NCBI GenBank assembly: GCA_000018565.1
Contig: CP000875.1
Span: 3,735,199 to 3,799,198 of the forward strand
Source of the DNA: Herpetosiphon aurantiacus DSM 785
GTDB lineage: Bacteria; Chloroflexota; Chloroflexia; Chloroflexales; Herpetosiphonaceae
DNA length: 64,000 bases
Direction of reading: 5' to 3'
Part shown: piece by piece, positions 54,608-62,510 of the stretch
Layout: every line of letters starts with the position of its first letter
Numbering within the stretch: the stretch's first letter is position 1
Position numbers and translations under genes: made by a program
Notes under the pieces: generated by a model
Told to the model about the DNA's origin: nothing
Seen by the model: the letters and a program-made list of their open reading frames with translations, nothing else
Database searches by the model: none

Positions 54608-55474
54608 CTAGATTTGCCAAATAAACAAAGCGAGGGTTGCTAAACTAATGGCGATGATTTTGCGGGCAGTCAATTGTTCGCGGAACAATGGTACGGCAAT
54701 AATCGCAGTAATTGGCGTTTTGAGATTAATTGCTAGCAGCACAAATGGCAGCGTTGCCGCGTCGGACATGGCTTGGGCATGCATCATCGCCACAAAACCA
54801 CCAAAGGTGATCAAACCAACCACCGCGCCCCAACCCCATTCGTGGCGGCGCACTTGCGGCGTAAGGTGCAAGCCAGGAATCACCCCAGCCGCAAAATCAA
54901 CAAACATCAACAAGCCAATTTGTGCCCCAAAATTACGGGCATAGGTCACAGCAGCAAAACTTGAAACCACCAACAAGCCTAAACAAACATAGGTGGCGTT
55001 GCTCAGTTTCTCGCTACCTTTAACTTGAGCACCAATGAGCACGGCGACTGCGGTTAATACACACGCCAATAGATTGCCCAGCGTAGGATTGCCAGCCTGC
55101 GAGGGTAAATTGATCGTGACCGAGCCAATTTGCAGCATATTCCATGCGGCGGGCAAGAGCAAAATAATCACCCCAGCTACCACTAGATCTAAATTGCTGA
55201 TCGCAAAAACCAACGATGCAGGCGAATGCTCCAAGGCTTTGGCGCGGGCAATCGTGGCAAAATAAAAGGTCACGCCTGCCAAAAAGGCCAATATCGCCGC
55301 AGGCCACGACCATGATTCGCCGCTGGCGATAAAATAAATAAGCCCACAAATTGTTGCAATCACGCTTGAAGCATAAACCATCTGGGCCGGACGTGTCCGA
55401 CTAGCAAGCGCCTTGAAGAGCAGTGACAATCCCGAATAGGCCACTACTGCCAACGCTGTTAATCCAAAAACCAT
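54608..55474 (-). CDS. DMT-superfamily (EamA-like) transporter
   Basis: A 288-residue membrane protein with about ten hydrophobic helices in two similar halves, the EamA/DMT plan of small-metabolite exporters. Start ATG 55474 (MVFGLTALAVVAYSGLSLLF) has AAGGTGG upstream. A longer frame to 55567 would begin before a strong terminator and read through it, so it is rejected. The family end signature KTPITAIIAVPLFREQLTARKIIAI is clear (here in parts). The substrate is unknown. It is a separate unit downstream of the liv-cupin terminator. Confidence 0.85.
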   Translation of the reverse strand: MVFGLTALAVVAYSGLSLLFKALASRTRPAQMVYASSVIATICGLIYFIASGESWSWPAAILAFLAGVTFYFATIARAKALEHSPASLVFAISNLDLVVAGVIILLLPAAWNMLQIGSVTINLPSQAGNPTLGNLLACVLTAVAVLIGAQVKGSEKLSNATYVCLGLLVVSSFAAVTYARNFGAQIGLLMFVDFAAGVIPGLHLTPQVRRHEWGWGAVVGLITFGGFVAMMHAQAMSDAATLPFVLLAINLKTPITAIIAVPLFREQLTARKIIAISLATLALFIWQI

Positions 55475-55530
55475 CGTGTTCCACCTTGGTGTGTCAATAA
55501 AGAGTTCAATGCTGGTTGGAACAGAGACGA

Positions 55531-55556
55531 CAAAAAAGCGCGGGAAGACCCGCGCC
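55531..55556 (-). terminator. Rho-independent terminator of the liv-cupin operon
   Basis: GCGCGGG (55538-55544) and CCCGCGC (55549-55555) form a 7-bp GC stem with an AAGA loop; six A residues on the plus strand (55532-55537) give a T-run on the minus strand. It lies about 20 bases after the cupin stop. Confidence 0.92.
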
Positions 55557-55575
55557 CAAAGACTCATCAGCGAGG

Positions 55576-55950
55576 CTACTCAGTAATCGTCTCGCCTGCC
55601 GCCGTCCAAGGCGGCTCGACGATACATAAAAACTCTAAGCGTTGTTCGCCATCATTGCGCAACCATTGTGAGCAACGTGGCGGAATATAGTAATACGAAC
55701 CAGCCTCGATCGCATGGGCCTGACCATCAAGCACCATCGTTCCATGTCCAGCGATGATGTAGTATACCTCAGATTGCTCAAGCCAGTGATCGGCAGTGCG
55801 ACAACCAACATCAACGTAGGCATGGGCTAAGCTATAACCAATGCGAATTGGCTGCTGAGTTGGATGCAAGAGTTCGCGCAAATGGCAACCATCGCCAGCC
55901 ACAAACTCGGCTTGATCGCGCAGATGCGCCAAAAAAACTCGGTCGCTCAT
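55576..55950 (-). CDS. Cupin-domain protein coupled to the liv operon
   Basis: A 124-residue single cupin. The metal-site motif 1 lies near residues 56-75 (WLEQSEVYYIIAGHGTMVLDG, in parts) with a Glu, but the usual HxH is replaced, and motif 2 has PPRCSQWLRN. Metal binding may therefore be altered. The start codon overlaps the livF stop by four bases (ATGA), so the two are co-translated. The function is unknown; a metabolic enzyme or ligand sensor working with branched-chain amino acids is plausible but unproven. Confidence 0.78.
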   Translation of the reverse strand: MSDRVFLAHLRDQAEFVAGDGCHLRELLHPTQQPIRIGYSLAHAYVDVGCRTADHWLEQSEVYYIIAGHGTMVLDGQAHAIEAGSYYYIPPRCSQWLRNDGEQRLEFLCIVEPPWTAAGETITE

Positions 55951-56654
55951 TCCATCCCCAAGTAGGCCTTTTGTACATCTTCATCTTCGCGCAAAGTTGC
56001 GGCATCGCCTGCCTTAACAATTGCCCCAGTTTGCAGCACATAGGCTCGATGGGCAATTCCTAACGCCATCAAAGCGTTTTGCTCAACCACCAAAATGGTT
56101 GTGCCTTGGCTGTTGATATTTTGAATAATTTCAAAAATCAGGTCAACCAACACTGGAGCTAATCCCATCGATGGTTCATCGAGCAACAGCAAACGAGGGC
56201 GTGACATCAAAGCGCGGCCAATTGCCAACATTTGCTGCTCACCGCCAGAGAGCGTGCCGCCGCGCTGGACAACTCGCTCCTTCAAGCGGGGAAACAGCTC
56301 AAACACCCGATCCATGTCACTGGCAATTTCAGCTTTATCGTTGCGGGTGAATGCGCCCATTTCTAAGTTTTCGCGCACGGTGAGGTTGGCAAAAATCCGC
56401 CGACCTTCAGGCGATTGCGAAATGCCCTGCGAAACAATTTTATGGGCGGGTACACCATTGAGCGGCTTGCCTTCAAACAGCACTTGACCTGTGCGAGGCG
56501 GCGTAATGCCGGAGATCGTCCGCAGGGTTGTGCTTTTCCCAGCGCCATTCGAGCCAATTAGGGTCACAATCTCGCCTTGATTAATCTCCAGCGAAATGCC
56601 CTTGAGCGCATGAATGTTGCCGTAATAGGTATGTACATTTTGCAATTGCAACAT
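55947..56654 (-). CDS. livF: Branched-chain amino acid ABC transporter ATPase LivF
   Basis: A 235-residue ABC ATPase: Walker A GSNGAGKST, signature LSGGEQQMLAIGRAL, Walker B LLLLDEPSMGLAP, the LivF-typical short form with VVEQNALMALGIAHRAYVL. It powers uptake together with LivG. The start ATG 56654 (MLQLQNVHTYYGN) has AAGGA upstream; longer frames continue into a GATGAAG repeat array and are rejected. The next gene (cupin) overlaps by four bases; a 217-base repeat gap separates it from livG upstream. Confidence 0.95.
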   Translation of the reverse strand: MLQLQNVHTYYGNIHALKGISLEINQGEIVTLIGSNGAGKSTTLRTISGITPPRTGQVLFEGKPLNGVPAHKIVSQGISQSPEGRRIFANLTVRENLEMGAFTRNDKAEIASDMDRVFELFPRLKERVVQRGGTLSGGEQQMLAIGRALMSRPRLLLLDEPSMGLAPVLVDLIFEIIQNINSQGTTILVVEQNALMALGIAHRAYVLQTGAIVKAGDAATLREDEDVQKAYLGME

Positions 56655-56871
56655 CGCGAATGTCCTTATCATTAAAGGATGAAGGATGAGGGATGAAGGA
56701 TGAAATACCAAACCATCCAATCGATCCTTCTTTATAGGCAACCATGAATGCTAGGCCACAGCGATCGGGTTGTTAACCAGAAGTCTTGAATTATGCTAAG
56801 CGACTTAGCATTCTTCGCGCCCTTCGCGGCTTCAAACCCGACCTCTGATCCCCAACAACCAATCCCCAAAC
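56655..56871. repeat. Repeat-containing gap inside the liv operon
   Basis: GGATGAA GGATGAG GGATGAA GGATGAA heptamers lie at about 56676-56702, CTTCGCGCCCTTCGCGGC near 56813-56830, and CTGATCCCCAACAACCAATCCCC near 56845-56868. It lies between livG and livF, which are likely one transcript, so the repeats would be transcribed. Confidence 0.75.
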
Positions 56872-57687
56872 CTAGGCTTTATCAAACACCGGAGCGCCGC
56901 CGCCTTTGCCCTTGGCGGCATGGCCTGTGCCAAGATAGGCCTCGACAACCTTGGGATCGGTTTGGACTTCGCGTGGCAAGCCTTCGGAAATTTTAATCCC
57001 GCGATCAAGCACGGTTACCCGCTCGGAAATACCCATAACCACTTTCATATCGTGTTCGATCAGCAGCACCGTCAGATCGCGCTCATCACGTACCTGATAG
57101 ATCAATTTGGTCAAGGCATCGGTTTCTTTGGGGTTCATACCAGCGGTTGGCTCATCGAGCAACAACAGTTTGGGATTGGTTGCCAAGGCTCGTGCCACTT
57201 CCAAACGGCGCTGATCGCCATACGGCAGATTTTTGGCCATTTCGTCAGCACTGTTACGGCCTAAACCGACATATTCAAGCAGCTCAAAGGCTTTGTGTCG
57301 CGCTTCTTTTTCCTCGGCTCGCATGCTGGGCGTGCGAAAAAGCGTGCCCAACAAGCCAGTATGCATACGGCAATGCTGGCCAACCAAAACATTTTCAAGC
57401 GCCGTCATGTGCGCAAACAAACGAATATTTTGGAAGGTTCGGCCAATCCCCAGCTTGGTTACTTCGCTGGGCTTTGTGCCATTAATCCGCTGGCCATCGA
57501 AAATCATGTCGCCATCGCTGGGCGTATACAAACCAGTGATCATATTGAAAAAGGTGGTTTTACCAGCACCGTTTGGGCCAATTAGCCCAACAATCGAACC
57601 TTTTTCAATCTCAAATGAAACATCGCTCACGGCGGTTAGGCCACCAAAACGCTTGGTAATGCCGCGAGCTAGCAGCAAAGGTGCCAT
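56872..57687 (-). CDS. livG: Branched-chain amino acid ABC transporter ATPase LivG
   Basis: A 271-residue ABC ATPase: Walker A GPNGAGKTTFFNMITG, LivG-type RTFQNIRLF, the linker PYGDQRRLEVARAL in place of a canonical LSGGQ, and Walker B LLLDEPTAGMNP. Ten bases separate it from livM, and the livM stop TAG lies in its AGGAG ribosome site. Its Gly-rich tail (AAKGKGGGAPVFDKA) is unusual but short. Confidence 0.95.
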   Translation of the reverse strand: MAPLLLARGITKRFGGLTAVSDVSFEIEKGSIVGLIGPNGAGKTTFFNMITGLYTPSDGDMIFDGQRINGTKPSEVTKLGIGRTFQNIRLFAHMTALENVLVGQHCRMHTGLLGTLFRTPSMRAEEKEARHKAFELLEYVGLGRNSADEMAKNLPYGDQRRLEVARALATNPKLLLLDEPTAGMNPKETDALTKLIYQVRDERDLTVLLIEHDMKVVMGISERVTVLDRGIKISEGLPREVQTDPKVVEAYLGTGHAAKGKGGGAPVFDKA

Positions 57688-57696
57688 GCAGGTCTC

Positions 57697-59448
57697 CTAC
57701 GCCGCCAACGACGGATCAGCATCCGCCTCGGCTGCCACGCTATTGATATTGATCGGATCATCATCGGAATGTAATTCGGCTTTACGGCGCTCGTTGGGCA
57801 ACAGGCCTTCTGGTCGAATCAGCATCATCACCACCAACACGATGCCAAACAACAATAAACGTTGTTGGGTCAAATCTTGTAGAGCGGAAACCCCGACCGT
57901 ACTACCACCGGTGGTGAGGGCTCTCTGGTCAGCAATATCGCGGAACAATTCGGCACCTTTGGGGATAAACATCTTATCAGCGCCCTGAATTAGCAAGCCA
58001 CCGACAATCACCCCGGCCATATTGCCCAAACCACCAAGAATCACCATACAGAGCAAGATGATTGAAACGCTAAAGTCGAATGAGCTTGGGAAAATCGCTC
58101 CGATGAATGCGCCATAGAACGCACCACCAAAGCCTGAGAACATTGCCCCCATCGAGAAGGCTAACAACTTGGTGCGTACTACGTTGATACCCATGGCATC
58201 AGCGGCCAATTCATCCTCGCGCATGGCCATCCAAGCGCGGCCTTGGCGTGAATCACGCAGGCGGTTGATGAAGAAAATCGCCAAGCCCATGATGATAATC
58301 AACAGGTAATACCAAGGAATTTTGTTCGATGGCTCGAAATTGCCAATCAACGGCAAATTTGGCGGCGAGATTGGGTTAATCCCCTTATTACCACCAGTCA
58401 AGTCCATCTGTTCAATCCCAATTGGCAGGCCGAAGAAGCGCAAGGTCAAGGTTCCTGTGGGTGGGCCACCACCAAGGTTGCGGAAGAGAATCGGCACAAT
58501 TTCGCCGAAACCAAGGGTCACAATCGCCAAATAGTCGCCTCGTAAGGGTAGCGTGGGCGCACCCAAGGCTAAACCAGCAATTGCCGCGACCGCCGCCGCC
58601 ACCCAAATTACCAACCAAAAACTAATGTTGATGCCAAGGTGCGGCGATGAGAGCATGGCGGTGGTGTAAGCACCAATTGCAAAGAAGGCTGCATAACCTA
58701 AATCAAGCAAGCCCGCATAACCCACCACAATGTTCAAGCCTAAGGCCAGGAGAATAAAGATATAAATCGGAATCAAGGCATCAAGCAAGAGCAAGTTGCC
58801 AGCACGATCAATCAAGGGAATCAAGATCACTGGCAGGGCAATCACCGCTAACAGTGGGATATTAGGCCGCAACGGCAAAGCCCGTGCTGCACCCGCTGCC
58901 GCCCCCAATAATGCGCCAGTGATGGTACAAAACACCAACACAAACAGCAAAATCAGAATATCGCTGGCTAAGCCCATCGCATCAGCCAAAATCACGGTTT
59001 CGGATAAATGCTCGGCAAACTCGCTAGCATCAACCCCAGCGGCGGGAGCGATCACAAAGGCAGTTAAAAAGAGGGCGAGGGCCGTCCAAGCGCCAGCAAT
59101 TGCGCCAGCCCCAGCGCCCAAAGCAGCCCCAGCTTGGGGCGTTGCTTGTGGTTTGCGTTGAAATGCCAGCAAACCAGCGCCCAAACCACTGAGCATGCCC
59201 GCAATAATCGCCACCCCTGGCTTATCGGGGCCATAGACAATTGTCATGACTGCGCCGAACAAACCAGCAATTAAGCCACCTTTAACCATATCGGGTAAGG
59301 GCGCACTATAGAGCAAACAGAGCGCGGCAATGACCAGACCACCAATTATTGCCGAGCCAAGCGCAAGATTCGGGTAATTCCATAAAAAGAATGTCCCAAC
59401 TGCAAAGCCAATTCCACCAGTTATCAAATAGCGCTTTGTATTTGGCAT
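57697..59448 (-). CDS. livM: Branched-chain amino acid ABC permease LivM with extra N-terminal membrane region
   Basis: A 583-residue permease, longer than the usual LivM of roughly 300-420. The C-terminal half (from about 220) is the LivM fold: LNIVVGYAGLLDLGYAAFFAIGAYT and GLALGAPTLPLRGDYLAIVTLGFGEI (each in parts), and the late GGLGNMAGVIVGG. The first 200 residues add about six Ala/Gly-rich membrane segments without recognisable motif. The tail after the last helix is polar. The ATG at 59448 has GAGG five bases upstream. Confidence 0.92.
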   Translation of the reverse strand: MPNTKRYLITGGIGFAVGTFFLWNYPNLALGSAIIGGLVIAALCLLYSAPLPDMVKGGLIAGLFGAVMTIVYGPDKPGVAIIAGMLSGLGAGLLAFQRKPQATPQAGAALGAGAGAIAGAWTALALFLTAFVIAPAAGVDASEFAEHLSETVILADAMGLASDILILLFVLVFCTITGALLGAAAGAARALPLRPNIPLLAVIALPVILIPLIDRAGNLLLLDALIPIYIFILLALGLNIVVGYAGLLDLGYAAFFAIGAYTTAMLSSPHLGINISFWLVIWVAAAVAAIAGLALGAPTLPLRGDYLAIVTLGFGEIVPILFRNLGGGPPTGTLTLRFFGLPIGIEQMDLTGGNKGINPISPPNLPLIGNFEPSNKIPWYYLLIIIMGLAIFFINRLRDSRQGRAWMAMREDELAADAMGINVVRTKLLAFSMGAMFSGFGGAFYGAFIGAIFPSSFDFSVSIILLCMVILGGLGNMAGVIVGGLLIQGADKMFIPKGAELFRDIADQRALTTGGSTVGVSALQDLTQQRLLLFGIVLVVMMLIRPEGLLPNERRKAELHSDDDPININSVAAEADADPSLAA

Positions 59449-59461
59449 ACAATCCTCGTTT

Positions 59462-60628
59462 CTAGGCTTTTTGGCCACCTTCTTGTCCGAGCAAACCAGT
59501 TGGTCGGAAGAGCAAAATCAAGACAAGAATGGCGAAAATCACCGCATTCGACCAGCGTGCGCCAATATATTGATCGCTCAAGGCGAGGATCAACCCAATC
59601 AGCAAACCACCCAAAGCCGAACCAAGGATATTGCCAATGCCACCAAGCACTGCCGCCGTAAACGAAAGCAAGCCAGCGGTAAAACCCATGGTAAATAAGG
59701 CAGTTCCGTTGTAGAGACCAACGATCATACCAGCAGCACCGCCCAACGCGCCACCAATAAGGAAGGTTACAGAGATGGTGCGGTCGGCGTTGATGCCCAT
59801 CAAACGTGCTGCATCACGGTCTTGGGCCGTTGCACGAATTGCTTTACCAAGCTTGGTAAAACGCACAAACGAATATAAGCCCGCGAGCAAGCCAAGACTC
59901 ACAACGACTACCAACAGATCTTTATAGGTATATTTCAAACTATCTGGAATAAAAAAGACTTGGCCATTTGGCAGCAAGTCGGGGATGTTTTTTGGCGCAA
60001 CCGATTGGCTACCCATAGCGGTGGAAACCCGTTCAAGCGCATCGGAACCAAGGGCATCAGCAGCTTTGCCCCAAATCAAGCCATCGCCGAGGAAGATCCC
60101 GACGTTCTGCAAGACAAACGACATGCCAATCGCTGAAATCAAGGGAGCCAACCGTGGGGCATTGCGCAATGGCCGATAGGCAAAGCGCTCAATCCCAGCA
60201 TTCAAGAAGGCGGTACAAAGCATTACCAAGCCCAAAATGGCAATTAACGAAAAGAAAATCGTTAAGCCTGAGCTGGTTTTGGGGTCTAAGCCAAATAAAC
60301 TAATAAAGATCAACGAAAGAAATGCCCCGATCATAAAGAGATCGCCGTGGGCAAAGTTGATCAACTCCAAAATCCCATAGACCAAGGTATAGCCCAAGGC
60401 AATTACGGCAATGTAAGTGCCTTTGGTTAAGCCAATCACGATCTGTTGCATGAGTTGGCCGGTATCGCCAACCATCTCAAGTAAAATCGTTTGGTAAATG
60501 GGAATGGCAAAGAATCCGAGGAAGATAATCAGGCCGACAATCGAAAAAGCCCGTCGCTTGGTCAGAAATGGCTCACGTGGTACAAGCGGAGCCGACTGCG
60601 GCGACGTTGGAGTTTGAGATGCTGCCAT
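59462..60628 (-). CDS. livH: Branched-chain amino acid ABC permease LivH
   Basis: A 388-residue permease with LivH landmarks: LGYTLVYGILELINFAHGDL, FAYRPLRNAPRLAPLISAIG, the RATAQDRDAARLMGIN loop that touches the ATPase, and GGIGNILGSALGGLLIGL near the end (in parts). A polar 30-residue N-terminal tail precedes the first helix. It lies 13 bases before livM and after a hairpin that separates it from livK. Confidence 0.95.
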   Translation of the reverse strand: MAASQTPTSPQSAPLVPREPFLTKRRAFSIVGLIIFLGFFAIPIYQTILLEMVGDTGQLMQQIVIGLTKGTYIAVIALGYTLVYGILELINFAHGDLFMIGAFLSLIFISLFGLDPKTSSGLTIFFSLIAILGLVMLCTAFLNAGIERFAYRPLRNAPRLAPLISAIGMSFVLQNVGIFLGDGLIWGKAADALGSDALERVSTAMGSQSVAPKNIPDLLPNGQVFFIPDSLKYTYKDLLVVVVSLGLLAGLYSFVRFTKLGKAIRATAQDRDAARLMGINADRTISVTFLIGGALGGAAGMIVGLYNGTALFTMGFTAGLLSFTAAVLGGIGNILGSALGGLLIGLILALSDQYIGARWSNAVIFAILVLILLFRPTGLLGQEGGQKA

Positions 60629-60687
60629 AGCGCGTTATTCCTCTGTACCCAGCAAGGGGCTGGCAACGACACAATCCACACAGGGGA

Positions 60688-60716
60688 AAGGGACGATCAG
60701 CGGAGGATCGTCCCTT
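60688..60716 (-). terminator. Hairpin between livK and livH (attenuator candidate)
   Basis: AAGGGACGATC (60688-60698) pairs exactly with 60706-60716; the loop has seven bases. There is no T-run on the minus strand (TTCCCCTGTG follows), so a partial terminator or an RNA-protecting stem that raises livK over permease expression fits better than full termination. Confidence 0.75.
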
Positions 60717-60733
60717 GGAAACGGTATCAAATC

Positions 60734-61957
60734 TTACTTGAGGACTTGAACGAATTCGAACGCGCCACCCTTGATTTGTTGGCCGCTCATTTGGGTCAAT
60801 GTCGTGTCGCCACTTGCATCGAAGCCCCATTTGCCCAACACGCCATCAAAATCTTTGGTTGCGAAAACGTTCTTCAAGATGGTTTCGCGGTTGATGCTAG
60901 CACATGATTGGTTGATCGCAGCCAACGCCACGTTGGTTGATTCGTAGCCGTAGACAGCGTAGGCTTCTGGTTCAGCGTTGAATTTGGCCTTGTAGGCGTT
61001 GTACCATTCGGCACCTTTGCCTTCAAGCTTGGCTGGTGGAACGCCACCGAAGGTTGCATAAACGCCTTCAGCGTTATCAGCACCAGCAGCGTCGATAAAG
61101 GCTTGTTCGAAGATCCCGTCTGGACCCATGAACTTAACTTTATCAGCGGTCATCCCAGCAGCCCGCATGTCTTTGACCAATTGGCCTGCGTTGCTTTGGG
61201 TGATGCCACCGAAGTAGATCATATCGGGGTTGGTAGCGGCGATTTTCGACATCAACGCCTTGTAATCGCTAGCTTTGGCATCGATGCTATCGCGACCTGC
61301 AATCTTGATGCCATTCTTTTCAGCGGTAGCAGCAAATACGTCAGCAATCCCTTTGCCATACAACTCGGTATCATCCAAGATGTAGACATTGGTTACGCCC
61401 AATTCTTTGGCCCAGTTGCCTGCGGCAGCGCCTTGCAAGTCGTCGGCTGGCACCACGCGGGTGTAGTTGCGCGTACCTTTGGGATAGTAAACTGCTGGTT
61501 CGCCTTCAGCACCTTTGCCATCCTTGGTCAAGCCAGGGTAGGTGTTGGCAGGGCTGATCATCACAATCCCAGCATTGTTCAAGATCGGAATCGAGATCTT
61601 GGCAGCACCTGAGTTGAAGGTACCGATATAGACCATCACATCTTTGTTTGAAGCAGCAGCATTAGCGTTTTCGGCTTCTTTCGCTTCATCCCAAGCGCCT
61701 TTAGCTGCGGTTGCATCGTCAAGATCTTCATACTTGATCTCAACATTCCCATCGCACGCGGTGTATTTGGCTTCTTCTAAACGCATCTTAATGGCGTTTA
61801 CAATGGTATCTGTTTGTCCTTTTGAGGAACCGGTGCGGGGTAAGCTACTAACAATCGTGACGGTAGTTTTGGTTGTTCCACCAGTTTGGGTGCCACATGC
61901 GGCCAAAATCACCATGATCATGGTCAAGACGAGCGAGAATGAAAGGAAACGTTTCAT
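60734..61957 (-). CDS. livK: Branched-chain amino acid-binding lipoprotein
   Basis: A 407-residue solute-binding protein with a lipoprotein signal (FSLVLTMIMVILAAC, Cys21), so it is anchored on the outer face of the membrane. The body follows the Leu/Ile/Val periplasmic-binding fold: VTIVSSLPRTGSSKGQT, NAGIVMISPANTYPGLT, ELGVTNVYILDDTELYGKG, MIYFGGITQSNAGQLVKDM (in parts). The amino-acid preference cannot be fixed from sequence. It is first in the liv operon, with a good promoter 194 bases upstream. Confidence 0.93.
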   Translation of the reverse strand: MKRFLSFSLVLTMIMVILAACGTQTGGTTKTTVTIVSSLPRTGSSKGQTDTIVNAIKMRLEEAKYTACDGNVEIKYEDLDDATAAKGAWDEAKEAENANAAASNKDVMVYIGTFNSGAAKISIPILNNAGIVMISPANTYPGLTKDGKGAEGEPAVYYPKGTRNYTRVVPADDLQGAAAGNWAKELGVTNVYILDDTELYGKGIADVFAATAEKNGIKIAGRDSIDAKASDYKALMSKIAATNPDMIYFGGITQSNAGQLVKDMRAAGMTADKVKFMGPDGIFEQAFIDAAGADNAEGVYATFGGVPPAKLEGKGAEWYNAYKAKFNAEPEAYAVYGYESTNVALAAINQSCASINRETILKNVFATKDFDGVLGKWGFDASGDTTLTQMSGQQIKGGAFEFVQVLK

Positions 61958-62510
61958 AATTCCAGTTGCTCCTTGTTTAAAAGCGAGGAAAGCCTAAAAC
62001 TGGCTAGCCCAAAGCCATACATGGTTTTAGTGATGAGGCAAAAACCTCCTTAAAAGCCACATTCAACTCAAAGGTGCAATCATTGAACGACGGCTACCTG
62101 CAATGGTAGCGGGTTGGATTGGGAGAAAGTAGAGGGTCTTATAGGGCGGTAGTGTACACAACGACCATGGTTTTGTCAAACAATCAGGGTAGGACAATTT
62201 GAAAATCAAAAGGCAAAAGGCCGAAGGCAAAAGAGGTGTCCTGGCCAAGAATGAAGGGCAAGGAATTAACCTAGAGGCGCAGAGTTAAGCAGGATGAGGG
62301 ATGAATTATGAGGGATGAAGAACCATAATCAAACAAATCTGTGCTCATCTGTGGCTAAATATACCTTCGCGTTCTTCATGCCCTGCGTGGTTTCGGCCTT
62401 CGTGTCCTTCGTGGATCAAAATAAACTGGCCCCTAATACCTAATCCCTTTTTGCCGATTTTGCCTGTACAATACCAAGTACCTGAGTCGCAGTGGACGAA
62501 AGGAGCAAAC
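61958..62510. repeat. Gap between livK and the GH99 gene: leader, promoter and repeats
   Basis: From 61958 to 62179 are the livK leader and promoter. A GCTACC/GGTAGC hairpin lies at 62093-62110. From about 62195 are AAAATCAAAAGGCAAAAGGC words, then GAGGCGCAGAG, GGATGAGGGATGAATTATGAGG, TTCGTGTCCTTCGTGGATC near 62400-62418, and GGCCCCTAATACCTAATCCC near 62430. No credible gene was found; short frames here come from repeat words. Confidence 0.75.
62151..62179 (-). promoter_or_regulatory. Sigma-70-type promoter of the liv operon
   Basis: On the minus strand, TTGACA (62179-62174), a 17-base spacer, and TACACT (62156-62151). The boxes and spacing are close to consensus, and the position, 194 bases before the livK ATG, leaves an untranslated leader with one hairpin. 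Confidence 0.75.

Noticed and set aside
55475-55567. Longer start of the DMT transporter
   Set aside because: It would read through a clear rho-independent terminator; the ATG at 55474 has its own ribosome site and begins at the first helix.
56655-56741. Longer LivF start
   Set aside because: It consists of GGATGAA repeat words; LivF begins at MLQLQNVHTYYG.
62063-62248. Short minus-strand frame in the livK upstream gap
   Set aside because: It is made from AAAAGGC repeat words and crosses the livK promoter.
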